A stretch of DNA of 64,000 bases from Trogon surrucura (taxonomy: Eukaryota > Chordata > Aves > Trogoniformes > Trogonidae): NCBI GenBank assembly GCA_020746105.1, contig CM036618.1, forward strand, positions 123,305,280 through 123,369,279. The letters are read 5' to 3'. Of the stretch, positions 45,514 through 57,300 are shown one piece after another. A program made the translations under genes and the position numbers. The notes below the pieces were generated by a model. It worked only from the letters and a program-made list of their open reading frames with translations. It did no database searches and was not told where the DNA came from. Each line of letters starts with the position of its first letter. The first letter of the stretch is position 1.

Positions 45514-48500
45514 TACCATTTAAAGCAGCTGTTAGAGTATGAAGATGGATGCTACAGGCAAGAAAGAAAAAGGCAGCGCATCAAAGGACAATGAAGGTCA
45601 CACTTTTTATAACAGTGCTTCAGCTGTGTCACTGAATTGTTGATCTAAGTGCAAAGCATCGAATGCACCTCTGAATATGAAATTGTACAATGAAAGGTTA
45701 TGAAGGCTTGTCTGCTTTTTGTTTTGCACGCACTGCTCTTTGTAAGTAGTCTGTGTCAAGATATGTACAACACTTCAGTGCAACTTGGTTGTTGAAAATG
45801 TGGGCTGTCTCATCTAGAGTGCTTCCTGGATCCCTCTTTCCTCTTAGCATTACCAACTAAGGGAAAACATCAGAGATTTAAACTGTCAGCCTGCATGCTT
45901 CTAAATATTACAGTACTGTGGGGAGGTACCTGACTGCTTACAATACCAACAGATCAGCATGGCCCTTGTTTTTCTCCATCTGCATGATCTTTGTGGTTTT
46001 GAGTACCAATATGTGTTAGAATAGGTAAGTGGAGTAAAGGCTAAGATGATGTCTCTCCCTGCTTTACTATTTGAGTCAATTTGTTACTAACAGAAGGGTA
46101 CTTATCAGTGTTAAGAGTGATCCATCCAGGCTGCAGAAACTGTACAATTTCCCTTAAATTCTTAGGCTTACCTAGTGAAGCATTTGTGCTGTTGAAGTGT
46201 TTGTATTTGTAAATAACTTATATTTTTAAGTCTTACAAGTAATATATGTAAATATGTATATGTGTTATAATGGTTTTTATTTTTTGTAACACCCACTGCT
46301 CTGTGCTCAGGTGTGAGCCAAAACAGGGTCAACTGTGTGTCTATGTGCTGCTCTGGTGTACTGCCTCATAGGTACTTCATGAGCAAAGAGCTTGCGTGCT
46401 CAAAACATAGAGGTTTTGCTGGGTCAACATGCAAGAAAAGGTGACCGAGGAGAAGATTCTTGGAGGGAGAAGGTTTAGAAAGAGGTCATCTTTCTGGGGT
46501 ATTTGGCTGGAGCTACAGTCATGTGAGCTGTGCAGACGCAAGTCCTCATGCAGACAGCTTCAGTCCAAAACAAGTCGTCTTCTGCTTCAGGCATGTCACC
46601 AGCATACAAGGAAAACCACTAATTTTTCAAAACATTAGTTACATATTGTGGCCACGCTGTTGATAATTATGGTTTACATAAATCTTGAGACAAGGTTGGA
46701 GCTATCCTTAAGGCACCTCAACCACAAAGCATGTTGCAATGATGCTCCCTTCTCAGGATGGTTGATTATTATTGTAGGTTTTGCCTAACATAGAAACAGC
46801 AATTCATCCTGAAGAAAACGAAATGGTATTCATCTGCATGTGCTCGTGACATTGTAAAGGCACAAATGTTGTCTGAGGCGTTTCACATGTTTTTGGTGCA
46901 CCAACACCTGCACTGTCACATCTCCTCATGAGAGGGCCTAAATCATTTCTAATAAGGTGGAAGGCCTCTTCCCTTGGTTTTAAATATTTACTTTTTGTGG
47001 TTTAGAACCATTATGAAGTGGATAGAAACTATCTGAAATGCCACCAAAAGGGTTAAAACAAAGCTTGTAACTGTGCTGAGAGGGGAAAATGTTCTATGCC
47101 ATGCTAAATCACCAGATCTTCCTTGTTATCATAGGCAAAGGGGCACTTTACACAGGTGTAGCATGACTAGATGTGGACAATATTGTGCCACTAGTGATGG
47201 AGCAAAGGAAGGAGGATATGGATTTGGGGACAGTTCAAGTATTCGGGGTTGTGCAGCTTCAAGATTGGTAGTAACAGAAGACAGCACACTCAGAGAAGCT
47301 CTGGTTGTGCATCTTATGAAAAATAGCCACAAGCTATTTGGGACTTGGGAATTGGTGTCGATAATGCTGGAGCACTTACAAGAGGTGTATATTTGAATCT
47401 ACTTGGTGCGTGTTCTGAAAACTCTTCAAGTAATGTGCAGGAATTCAGCTAGTCTTAGTGCAGAAGAGGGAGGAGTTAAGGCAGCTCGAATGAAATAATT
47501 TATAGGGATTTAATCTCTAAAGGATCCCACTTTGTCTGCTCTGTCAAACATCTTGCATGGTCTCTATTGTAACTGCAGCAAATGGATTAAGTGACAGGTG
47601 TACCCTAACAATCTGTACTATGGGATTTGCTCTAGGAATTCAGGTAATGACATTGCAAATAGCATGACAGTGTGTTGGTGGGTCATATATTGAACTCCTG
47701 TGTGGACTTGCTCAAGTGTGACCCACAGAGGGTTTTTGATTTCTGTCTTAGGAAAGTGACTTACTGGGCACAAATCATTGCACTTGGTGGTAGAATTCTT
47801 GCAAAGGAGAGAGCTCCTGGAGATAATTTGAACAACTGCATCCCTCAGACTTAGCCTCCCATCATGGCATTGAGTATGTGAGTAACACCAGCAATCGAGC
47901 AGAGTTTCAAAAGGACCTTCTCTATCAGTGCTGTGCCTTCAAAGCACGGAGCATATGATAGTCACTAATGGTGACATGTGATATTACAATTGAACTTCTG
48001 CTGCTGTGAGTGACCAAATGTTGCGGAGTAGAGAGTTTTTATTGGAAAAGCTCTATTACTAAGTGCAGGCACTGCTCCAGATACCCATGAGACTTTATGT
48101 CGACAGAAGTCATCATTCACCTCTTGGAATTAATTTGTGGATGAAAATTGAATTATAGTAATGCATTCGTAACTTTCTGTTCTTTTCCTATTAGAACATG
48201 AGGAAAATGTAGACTAGGTAATAGCTGGATACCACAGTTTTACCCAGATCATAGCTCCTCTGGGACACTGCTCTCTGTGTCCAAAAACAACTGAAGCATT
48301 GCTGTGTTCCTATCTGCATGTACATACACTACAATACCCGTGTGAGTCATGGCAGCTTGAGCAAATACTGGTGGTTTTAATACTATCTGTGATCTTTCTT
48401 CTTGCTCCAATTGCCTTGTCACGACTTAGTATCACTAAAACAGCCTTTTGGTTTCAGTCCTTTTTGATTCCTTCTTACTGATCAAGATTAAACTCCTTCC

Positions 48501-51142
48501 ACTTATACCCTTGTTGCTTTCCCTGGACACTGTATTCTTGGAAAGGTAACAGTACAACAAATATTACAAAAGATATCAGGATGTATTAAATCCTCTTTTG
48601 GCCAATCTTACACAACTAGTAGATTTTGCAGGGGAGAAAAAAAAGCCTTTTCAACATCACCTTGAAAGTTTAGTATTTAGAAAGTACCGTTTGTCATTCT
48701 TACCTTTTTTTCTTGCTGTTTTATCCAGTCTTTCAGGTGGAATATAATCTAAAGTGTCTGACTAGATTTTCTTTTCTGCTGCTTACTATTCATGAATAGC
48801 CTGTGAATTTTCCAGTCGTATGAGTTGTTCCATTATATATGCTACGCCGACTAACCTATAATTTAAATTACGTACCGATGCTTTCTGTTCCCCCTTTTCA
48901 TTCCCCATACTACTTGCCTGAACATACAGACATCAGCAAACTGACCCTCTATTTCCCTTCCTGTCCCTTGTGTAACCCTGTTATCACTACCCGCATTCCC
49001 TTCCCAAGGGTTAGGCTTTTTTCCAGGTCACCATGTTCTCCCCGGTTGCCCTGACATTACTTCGGCAGTCAGTCGTATGTGCACAACCCCAGTCCAGGCA
49101 ATCTCATCTCTGAACCACTCGGGAAACTGTTGTGGTTTTTTTTTTTTTTGTCTGATGGTTCCTTCCACCCGTATGCTTTGGGAGCAACTGAAGAGTCTGA
49201 GAAAGAATACGAAATTGAGGAATGAGCCAGCAAGCTGAAGAAAAATCATTGAAGTGGGTGGGAAACTAATAGTTCCGTGTTAACCAGTGTTTGTGATTTG
49301 TTGGGCGAGCTGCTGTGTTTAGCCTGAGTTATTGGAGTGCTACAGTGTACTGTTACCACCGTGGAGTATGTCTGCTGGTAGATCTAGGAGGTTTTATAGT
49401 CTGTCTTGCACCAAAATTATTGCAAGTGACATAGAACCCCTTCAAACAGGGCATTTGCTAGGACTAGCGCTAATGACATGGGTGGTCTGGGGATTACTGA
49501 AGTGACTTTGAGTCATTTTAATTTTCCCTTTCATGTCTACCTGTGTGGCCTTACAGGAAGGAGAATAATGAGGGAAGCACTCATTAAATGTGGAAAGGGG
49601 ATCTAGTTACCCATTTTCAGGTGTGCTGACATGCGTAGATCCTATATGGAAAAGTCAATGTACAAAGAAAGGGAAAAATATGTTAAATATGAAAGCTTGA
49701 AATTCCATGAGCCTTGCACCTGCCTCGCAGTGGGACATGTGACAGGCGAAGAGGGGAAAACTGGCTGAATTCTGCCAGTAAAACACTTGAAACCTGAAAA
49801 GTAGTGAGAATTGTTAGTACAAACCTTGTACTGTAGGAGTTTTCCCACCAAGGGTTTTCCTCATGTCTAGATGGTGTGTGTGGCCTCTGTTACTCTAGCA
49901 GAGAAACTGATGGTGGTGTTACTCACATTGCTCTGTAGGTGTCTTGGTACTGGTGCTGGAGTGCCAGTGTCTCCCTTTCTCTGTTGCAATGTGAGAAGGG
50001 GAGAAGTGAAGTGGCTTGCCTAGGATCAGGTATGCAGGCATTTGCAGATGTCAGTCAGCCAGGGCATGCTTCACATGTGCTTCAGTCAGTGCTTCCTCTG
50101 ATGTTGTGTTGTTTGGGGTTTTTTTAAAGGGACAGTCATAAGCACCACGTTTAGCATTAAAAGGAAGTTTAGTTCACATGCCATGCCTTAGTAAGAGTCT
50201 AGCATCTCTCCTGTAATACATATTCTAGTTGATATACAATTTTTTTTTAACATTCTTCACAGTTCTTGCTGCCATCTGAGTGCATCTACATTTCATGAGA
50301 CCATTGGCACCACCTCTGTGTTTTCAAGTTCTTTTTTCCCTCAGTGGTGTAGGACCAGGCACCCTCTGCAAAGAAGTATGCCAGCTATAGCTTCTGCTCT
50401 ATAGCTGTTTCTGAGTGGATACGCACCAGCAGGTAACATGATAAGGGAACACATTGTAGGAAAATCATCCGGTGCACAAAAGAGATCCTGGATGATATTA
50501 AACAAATGGCCTGAAGTAGCTTTAGAAATGGTTTCATGCATCTTGGGCTGTTAGCTGTTTTATGTTTCCTGTCTGGAACGAAGGGAGAGACAGAGCAAAA
50601 GAGTTGGGGCCTTGTTTATGCTCATGTGTTTATTGTATCAGAGACATTTAAGTAGGAGGATATGACAGGTTTTCAAGGGGACAAGGTATGACTCAAATCC
50701 AGGTGCAGTTTATTTTCCGTGAAATGCATCACTTGGCTATTAGACATAGATATACCGGCGGCGAAAACAAATCTTGGCAAAGTTGGCATTCTTCTTACTG
50801 TAAACGAATGGCATCTCAGCTTGTTATTGTTATTTTACAAATATAACAGGTGTTGCTGATTTCTGCTGGATAACCTGCTGTTCAAGGCAAGTTATTTAAC
50901 TTATACATGCAACTAAGTGGGTTGCTAAACCAAATTCATCCCAGGTGTAACTGCAACAATTTTTGTTGCTAAACTACAGATTCTTATCCTAAATCTTACT
51001 GATTAAAACTGGACAGGTATTACCATGTTCTTCCTACAATAACGAATTTTGAGGTGTGTTTGTTTCAAGCAGTCGAACTTTTTCTCTTTCTTTTTTTTTT
51101 CCCCTCCCATCCTTCTGCTGCTTTCTATTTGCATTTGCTCAG
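45514..51142. other. Non-coding stretch
   Basis: Unique sequence with an AT-rich patch (46200-46290, TATATGTAAATATG-like), a T-tract near 49137-49150 and a MIR-like fragment at about 49.99 kb. No gene recognised. The 107-codon plus ORF at 47073-47396 has no identifiable domain. Confidence 0.4.
49985..50060 (+). mobile_element. Possible MIR-like SINE fragment
   Basis: GGGGAGAAGTGAAGTGGCTT and GCCTAGGATCAGG resemble the MIR core phrase AGGTTAAGTGACTTGCCCAA GGTCA, after which similarity fades. Very old if real. Confidence 0.4.
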
Positions 51143-51156
51143 GAGTAAATGGCATG
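51143..51156 (+). other. Candidate 14-nt microexon with UGC-rich acceptor
   Basis: A pyrimidine tract of about 55 nt (51079-51135, with a T-run and CCCCTCCC) leads into CTGCTGCTTTCTATTTGC and ATTTGCTCAG, followed by GAGTAAATGGCATG and the donor GTAAGTAC. Four UGC trinucleotides lie between tract and acceptor, the arrangement known for microexons activated by the neural splicing factor SRRM4 (nSR100). Open frames are the second (SKWH) and third (VNGM); phase 0 reads Glu-stop. It is on the same strand as the 25-nt candidate, 9.6 kb downstream, and together they add 39 nt, a multiple of three. However, the only open frame of the 25-nt exon enters this one in phase 0, giving a stop, so joint inclusion would truncate a protein. 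Host gene unknown. Confidence 0.42.
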
Positions 51157-52436
51157 GTAAGTACATAAAAGCGTATGTAAGAATTTCACATTCTTTGAAA
51201 ACTAGATATTGTGCTGTGGGCTTGCCAGGAATCTAGGTCACAAATGAGATTTCAGCCTGCAAATGCTCCTGCACTGTGTAAGGTAAAAGAAAGCTTATTG
51301 GAAGAACTTGGAGGAGTTCATTTGGGTCATAAATATGTTTTAGAAATCAGTGTCTTCTGAGAGATTAACACAGCCTCTCTTAAGAGGCACCCAAACTACT
51401 GCAGTGGTTTAAAACTTAAGCTAACAAAAAAAACTGTCTATAGACCTTAACTGGTTTTTGAAGGGCTGTTTGTTATTTGGTTGGGTTTGGGTTTTGTTTT
51501 GGTTTGGTTTTTTTTGGCAGGGAACCAAACAAACCCACTTGTTTAGATACTGAGAGTTAAATCTGAGGGAACAGTATTTCCAGGTAGCCTGCCAGTGTTG
51601 GGTGCTGCATGCAGCACAGCAGATAAGATCTGCTACAAAGTTATTTGAACACTCCCAACATCTTTGCATGCTTCCAAAGAGAGAAATACCACAGACCTGA
51701 GGTTATGGGTGTCTGAGTTTGGTGGGAGGGAACAGATTCATCCAGTCACCCTGTGGCACTGAATCATTATTTCCAGAAATATTACCTCCTGAGGCAGTAA
51801 TTTGGGGGTATCCACAAGTCCATGCCTGTCGGTGGGTATATAGTACTCGCTGACATCTAATGTAAACAGCACTGACAGGAGAACTGCTGTGCAGTTATCC
51901 TTTAGGAGCTTGGGAGTTAATGTTGCCTCAGTGGGCCTATGGCTATGCTAAAAACTGTCCCCCAATTACTCTTGTCTGTCAATGGAGCCAAAAAGGTATG
52001 CAGTGTAGCCCCACATGATGTTCCTGGCTTTTGTATCTCTTTGTTTGGTTCTGACTGGTCACTGGTCTTTCCCATAAGAGATATTTTTTTTTAAATTTTT
52101 TTTCTTCCTAGAAGAAATGAAAGTGGAAGAGAGTTGTCTTTTGGTGCAGCTTCAAGAATGAAGATATGCCACTCCTGCTGCTGCTGTGATTAAATTAGTT
52201 TTATTGATGTATGTGCTTTAAAACATATACTATAGGTAAGGGAGACTTGATTGGGTTTTCTTTAAGGGTTATTTGTTACTGCAGACTCCAGCTGACATGG
52301 TGGCCTTGCATGCTTGATGCTGTATTTATAAAATTGAGAACGGTTCCTTGACTTCTGTTTTATAAACTCAGTAGACAAGACAGAGAGTATGTTGGAAAAT
52401 ATCAGCCCTTTTTATTCATGTGCAGAAGTCTTCCAA
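51157..52436. other. Non-coding sequence with simple TTTGG-type tract
   Basis: A G/T-only stretch near 51475-51520 (TTGGGTTTGGG, TTTTGTTTTGG) and a short (CTG)n at 52172-52186. Otherwise nothing recognised. Confidence 0.45.
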
Positions 52437-52500
52437 GATGAAGCAACTGGCCAGTAGGTGACACAGAGAAACTGTGGCAGAAGCAGAAACTGGTTTTAGG
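52437..52500 (+). mobile_element. Possible MIR-like SINE fragment
   Basis: GATGAAGCAACTGGCCAGTA, GGTGACACAGAGAAACTGTG, GCAGAAGCAG resemble the MIR core (GACTTGCCCAAGGTCACACA, GTGGCAGAGC). Short and diverged. Confidence 0.42.
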
Positions 52501-52703
52501 AATGAGAGGAAATTCAGTCTTGTACTTAAAGCACAAAACCTGTAACAGTTCCGTTTGAGTCAATATTCTGATACTTACTGATGCAACATAATTTCTCTTG
52601 TGGACTTGTAATAGACCAAGAACATACAGGATGCCAACAAGAGCCTTTGGGCAAGTGTATCCAGTCATGCTGGATATGCAAATAAAACCCAGTCAAAAAA
52701 GCA

Positions 52704-52821
52704 GATTTTTTTTTTATTTAGTTTTGTTTTGGTGGTAGTTTTTTTTTTCTTGGTAGTTTGTTTTTTGAGTTTTGTTTTGTAGGATTTTTTTTGTTTGGTG
52801 TCTTTTTCATTTTTTTTTTCC
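52704..52821. repeat. T-rich / (TTTTG)n low-complexity tract
   Basis: About 118 bp of T with scattered G on the plus strand and almost no C or A; the complementary strand is A-rich. Could be a degenerated poly(A) tail of a minus-strand retro-insertion, but no body is recognised beside it. Confidence 0.85.
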
Positions 52822-54307
52822 TGTGTGTTTCCAAGCAGCCTGGAATATACCTGATCCTAACTTTTAAAAATTTTTTTTCATGTAGTGTTTTGTTGCATCA
52901 TGCTGTGCCTACTGGTGTAGCATCTGAGTATCTCCTGTATGATACCACTGATATTACTGGGTGTCCTCAGGAGAGTAATGTATGGTTTTCAATTCTGTTT
53001 TGTGCCAAGTGACTAAGTTTTTTGAAATTTTTCTCTAATTTCTATTTTACCCCAATGTGTTCTTGCCTTTGTTAATTCCCTAAGGACAGTGAAGAGTGAA
53101 GGGAAAAGCATTTGTATGCTTTTTTAAATTTATTTTTTTTTTAGCTCATTCTTGGTATGCTCTTTGAGAGTGGAAGTTCAAACTCTGTCTCTGTATTTGG
53201 ACTGGGAGAAGTGTGTGTTCCTGTAGGGATCCTGAGCTATTCCCAGATGGGATCTTCCCACCCAGAGGCAGCTCTGGTGGCAATGTTTGCAGCTTTTCAA
53301 AAGAACTGCCTCCAGACCCAGACACTCAACAAACCCAGCTTGAGTTCCTTGTTTTAAATCTAAATGTAACCAAATGGGTTTGGGTGTCACTATGAAATGA
53401 CCTGGCAATTCTGTTGTGGCAAAGATTTTTCTTCTCCTGCATGATCATCTTGACTATTTTTCCCTGTTCTTGCAAATTTGTAATGGCTTCGTAAATCTCC
53501 TTCACCTTGTTGCTTTCTACTGCTAAGTCAATTAAATTTGTCTTAACTCTTCTCCTTTATCCTGGCCAGCTTTTCTCCTGTACTCCTTGTGTATCGGTGA
53601 TACACTTACTCCCTTACCCAAAGACTGAGAGAGGCTGCCTTCAGACACTCTGTGTACTCGGTAAATGCAGCTGTATAAACTAGTAACCATTTTTTCCCCT
53701 TCGTGAGACATTCTTTGGGGTCTACAATTCTCTTGGCACCAGCTGCTGTCCCCTCCTGTACCTTTAATCCAGTTGCTTCTTGCTCTGGGAACTATGTTTG
53801 TCAGGCACGGGTGGTTTGGTTTTGGGGTTTTTTTTCAGGAACTTGGTGTTTGTGTTGCAAAACACGCCTCCATGAGGCATACAGTGCAGATGGCAAACAA
53901 TAGCTGTCTCCAGCCAGGGAGGAAATCCATTTGTTACTGTTTCATCATCGGTCCCATTGTGTTGTCTTCAGACGAACCCATTCATCAACACAAGTTCCAA
54001 AGTGCTGGTGTTTACCAGGGATACTGCATGAAACTTACCTTTTTAGATGTGAGTCCTCCCTCTGTGGTTTCAAGCATTGTTCTTTATTTCTGTTACAAGG
54101 ATGTCTAGAAAAACTGCCTGAGATCAGCAGCCTATTTGCAGGTAATGTTTACTTTTGATCTCCCGAGTAGTTGGCACAAGGGGCAAAACCTGGAAGCTTT
54201 TACTGACAGGTTGTTCAGCCTAGGTGAGAATAGGTGGCTTTTGTATACTAACATGAAATAGAATATGCACTTACATGTGCCATCCATGTGCCACTTCACA
54301 TCCATTT
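52822..54307. other. Non-coding sequence, nothing recognisable
   Basis: AT-rich unique sequence with further T-runs near 53120-53143. ORFs (the largest 111 codons at 53773-54108) carry no domain I recognise and overlap one another in several frames. Confidence 0.45.
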
Positions 54308-54400
54308 GAAAAGGGGAAAAGATGTCTTTGTGTTTATCAGGGTAATAGCAGAGCTGGGACTGGACCTAAGCTTTTTCTTTTCAGTGTTCCGTTCACTCCT
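54308..54400 (+). mobile_element. Possible MIR-like SINE fragment
   Basis: GAAAAGGGGAAAAGATGTCT, then GGTAATAGCAGAGCTGGGAC, TGGACCTAAG and CAGTGTTCCGTTCACT follow the MIR order GTGGCAGAGCTGGGA, AACCCAGG, CAGTGCTCTATCCACT. Confidence 0.5.
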
Positions 54401-54430
54401 TCAAGTTTTCTTCTGAGGCTATGTTCTTAC

Positions 54431-54506
54431 CTGCTGTTATACTGATACCTCTAGAAGAATGCATTCTTTGAAGGCCAGGAGGAACTTCTGTGGTCATGTA
54501 GACAAC
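54431..54506 (-). other. Weak candidate internal exon, minus strand (76 nt)
   Basis: Reading the minus strand, TTTGCTCTGAGCTTTGCAG is a fair acceptor and ACAGCAG/GTAAGAAC a good donor. The first frame is fully open over 25 codons, starting VVYMTTEVPP. The other two frames contain stops. I do not recognise the peptide, and one open frame over 76 nt is not rare by chance. It lies on the opposite strand to the better microexon candidates. Confidence 0.18.
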
Positions 54507-55329
54507 CTGCAAAGCTCAGAGCAAAGGACTGGATCCATGAGCTCGGAAGGGTTGGTGGGTACTGCAATGTCTGTCTCACTCTCCCTGAGGAACTGGCCCT
54601 TCAGGTAGGGGCAGGGCTTCACACTGGGTTGTGTACAGAAGTGATGCTGCTGATGTTGGGCAAGTCTGACAGAAATTTTTAGTCTTGCAAACTTTGCTTG
54701 TTTTGATTTGAGGTGTTTTCAGCCAGATTTCCAGCAATGGCAAGTTGGCTGCCCTAGGGAGGCTCAAAAACACAAAGAACTGGTTGGAAGATAAGTATTT
54801 TCGAGTGGCAACAGCAGCCATAGAACCGAGATCAGGTATTCAAAAAATTATGTAAGAAATCTGAAAGCATTTCAATTTTGAGTGGCCTGAAATAATGAGA
54901 ATGCAGCTAGAAAAAAGGTTGTGAAGTTTGTGTGCAAAGCCTGGGATAGGACAGTTTATCTAGAGATTGAAGCCAGGATCAGTCCAAGTCTGAGGGTTAT
55001 CTAGGAGCACTGGTGTGAGGATTCTGTCTCAGAGGCACTGAATTAAGGGGTTTCTGGCCTGGGTGTTTAGTGAGAGAGTGTTTGTAACAGTAAGCAAGCG
55101 GATGCTATTAATCAGAACAATATGGAGCATGCAAGTACCCTTCATACTGCAGGGGGTTTCCTTTGCCTTTCTTCTCCCTTTTCCCCCCTCCACCCCCAAC
55201 CTGCTCCTTCCCCAGCATGTATATTATGTTCTATCTGAGGGCTTGGTGGTTTGAAATCAGTGAAGATAGGCTACGTTACAAGAGCCGAGGATATGGCACA
55301 TGGAGACTTAATTATGAAACCTGCAAATA
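54507..55329. other. Non-coding sequence, nothing recognisable
   Basis: Unique sequence with a pyrimidine-rich stretch near 55160-55215. No acceptor/donor pair around it. Confidence 0.45.
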
Positions 55330-56400
55330 AAAGAAGTGTTCTATACATCCGAGAAATCACGGAAAGGGTTAGTGTTTCACCAGGAAGCTGACAGCACCAC
55401 GGTGGACCACAATTAAGACTTTAAAATATGTAACAGCATTTTTATGACATCAAAGTACTGCTGCCGCACAAGGCAGCGTTTATGAAAAGATCCCTGCTCT
55501 TCACCCTACAATCATGATGTACATATTGGCAATAAGGAAGTCAGCAATAGCTATTTACTGCTCTCCTGCAGCTGTGGACTTATAACTTAGGTCCCTAATT
55601 AAGTAGAAGCAGGGCTAACCACGAAGCACACCACAGTGCCTTAAAATGGCTTTCATACTGCGGAAATATGGTGTTCGGTTACTCCAGAGAGTGGGGTTTT
55701 TTCCTCTTGAAAACTATATTTGCACATTCAGAAATAATTATCTCAAGATTGAGGGGAAAAAAAAAAAAAACCAACCCCACCAACCAAACATGCTGTCTTG
55801 ATGCACCATGAGATCTAAAGGTCTTTTCATGGAAAGCATTTAAAATAAAACAAATCCTGCTCTATATGGGAGATTTTGACACCAGCCCATCTTTGTCATC
55901 AATGTGAGTGATTGTTAGCAAAGCAGCCAGTCATGCTGCACAAAGGAGATCACAGCGTGTGCGTAAATCTGCATAGCCTAATTGACTATCTTGGGAACGT
56001 GATCTTCGGCTGTAAAAACGCGCTTTTGACAAAACAATAAAGTTAAAAAGGAATGTCCCATCATTATGTTCCTTAAATGTCACAGGAACTGCAGTAAGTG
56101 CATCTTGGCAGAGGCGAGCCTACATCATTAGTTCCTCTCCTGGTTGCTTTTAGGGTTTTTGTTCCACATGGCCTGACTTGACAGGACAACAAATAGGCCT
56201 TTGCATCTGTACACATTTATTAGTGGATTTTATCGTTGGGCATCAAGGAAATTGAGTCTCATCTAAAGGTTTATGACCATACACATCTGTGGATTTTACT
56301 GCTCTCCTTTCAGACAAACAAACAACAGCAGCAGAAAATTATTTTTGGAAAGTACAGTTTAAGGTTTAATAATCATTTGATGTTCTGAGAAGTCCTTGGC
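55330..56400. promoter_or_regulatory. Probable cluster of conserved non-coding elements
   Basis: About 1 kb without repeats, with CpG-containing AT-rich sequence and many transcription-factor-like cores: TAATTAA at 55596-55602, TAATTGA at 55979-55985 and AACAATAA (SOX-like) at 56033-56040, plus TTTATGACC and TAATCATTTGATG further on. Sub-blocks such as 55420-55620 and 55880-56120 look like long-range developmental enhancers. A plain A-run (55757-55770) splits the two. This is a judgement on sequence style; conservation was not measured. Confidence 0.4.
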
Positions 56401-56448
56401 TGTTTGTCCAAATATTTGCTCAACATTTGTCGAGCACTGCAGTTAATA

Positions 56449-56484
56449 GGGGGATGGGGACGGGTAGGGAGCTGGCGGGGTGGG
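56449..56484 (+). other. Strong G-quadruplex-forming motif
   Basis: Six runs of three or more G: GGGGG, GGGG, GGG, GGG, GGGG and GGG. The first four runs are separated by two-base loops (AT, AC, TA), so they fit the canonical four-run G-quadruplex pattern with short loops. It sits just downstream of the putative conserved cluster in otherwise AT-rich DNA. Confidence 0.85.
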
Positions 56485-56959
56485 CTTGCTTCTGCCTTGC
56501 GTGAAAAGGTGATTTGTGTAATCACAGCCTTCCTCTCTACTCCCAGCATAGCCAGCTCTTGTTGGGTTGTGTATAGAGATGACTTATTGTCCATACAGCA
56601 ATTCTGGCTTTAACTAGTAACATGCAAAGGAATCCTTGAGGAGAGAAGAGGGGGTCAAACTTGGGTATAGTATCGCCCTGTGCTGATTTGCCTGTTAATA
56701 AGTATGGTTTCAGTGTGTTCCAGCTCTGCTGGTTTGCCAAAGAGAGCCTGAAATCTAGGGAAGGATAAGCAAGACCTGAACAGTCTGTATGCCTTGCTTA
56801 TTTAAATTCCTGATGAAATTAGTGGGCTAAACGAATTGTTCAAGTGTTTTTCGTAATCAAAGAATTGCACAGTTCCTATGCCAGGAACTTCACACCTGGC
56901 TATGGTCCAAGCTGCAACAATTCAAAAAATAAAATCTATTTAAAAAAAAAATAAATTAG

Positions 56960-57300
56960 AATTCTGAAGCGAATTTTGGAAGAAGCAGCTGGGTGTAAAA
57001 TGAAATCGTGCCCACTTAACACTTCCAAGGGGCTTAAACAACAATTATGAGTGAATTGCTAACTGGTTTTGTGTTTTCTTTTACTAAATGCTGTATTTGT
57101 GCAGAAACCTAAGCACGACACCTTACATGCCAACCTTCTGAAATATTTTGCTGATAATAATCTGAGGTTTGTATCTTCTAGTGCATTTCCCTGGAAGGAG
57201 ACTGTCCAAGGTGAAAATTGAGGTCTTCAGTTAATTGAACCTGTTTTGATGAGCCATGCTTTGTTCATGAATATTTTAATGGCTTACATAAGAGAGGACT
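56960..57300. promoter_or_regulatory. Possible conserved non-coding element
   Basis: Contains GCTTAAACAACAATTATGAG (SOX- and homeodomain-like cores) near 57033-57050 and TTCATGAATATTTTAATGG (POU-like ATGAATATT) near 57265. Repeat-free. Evidence is stylistic only. Confidence 0.25.
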
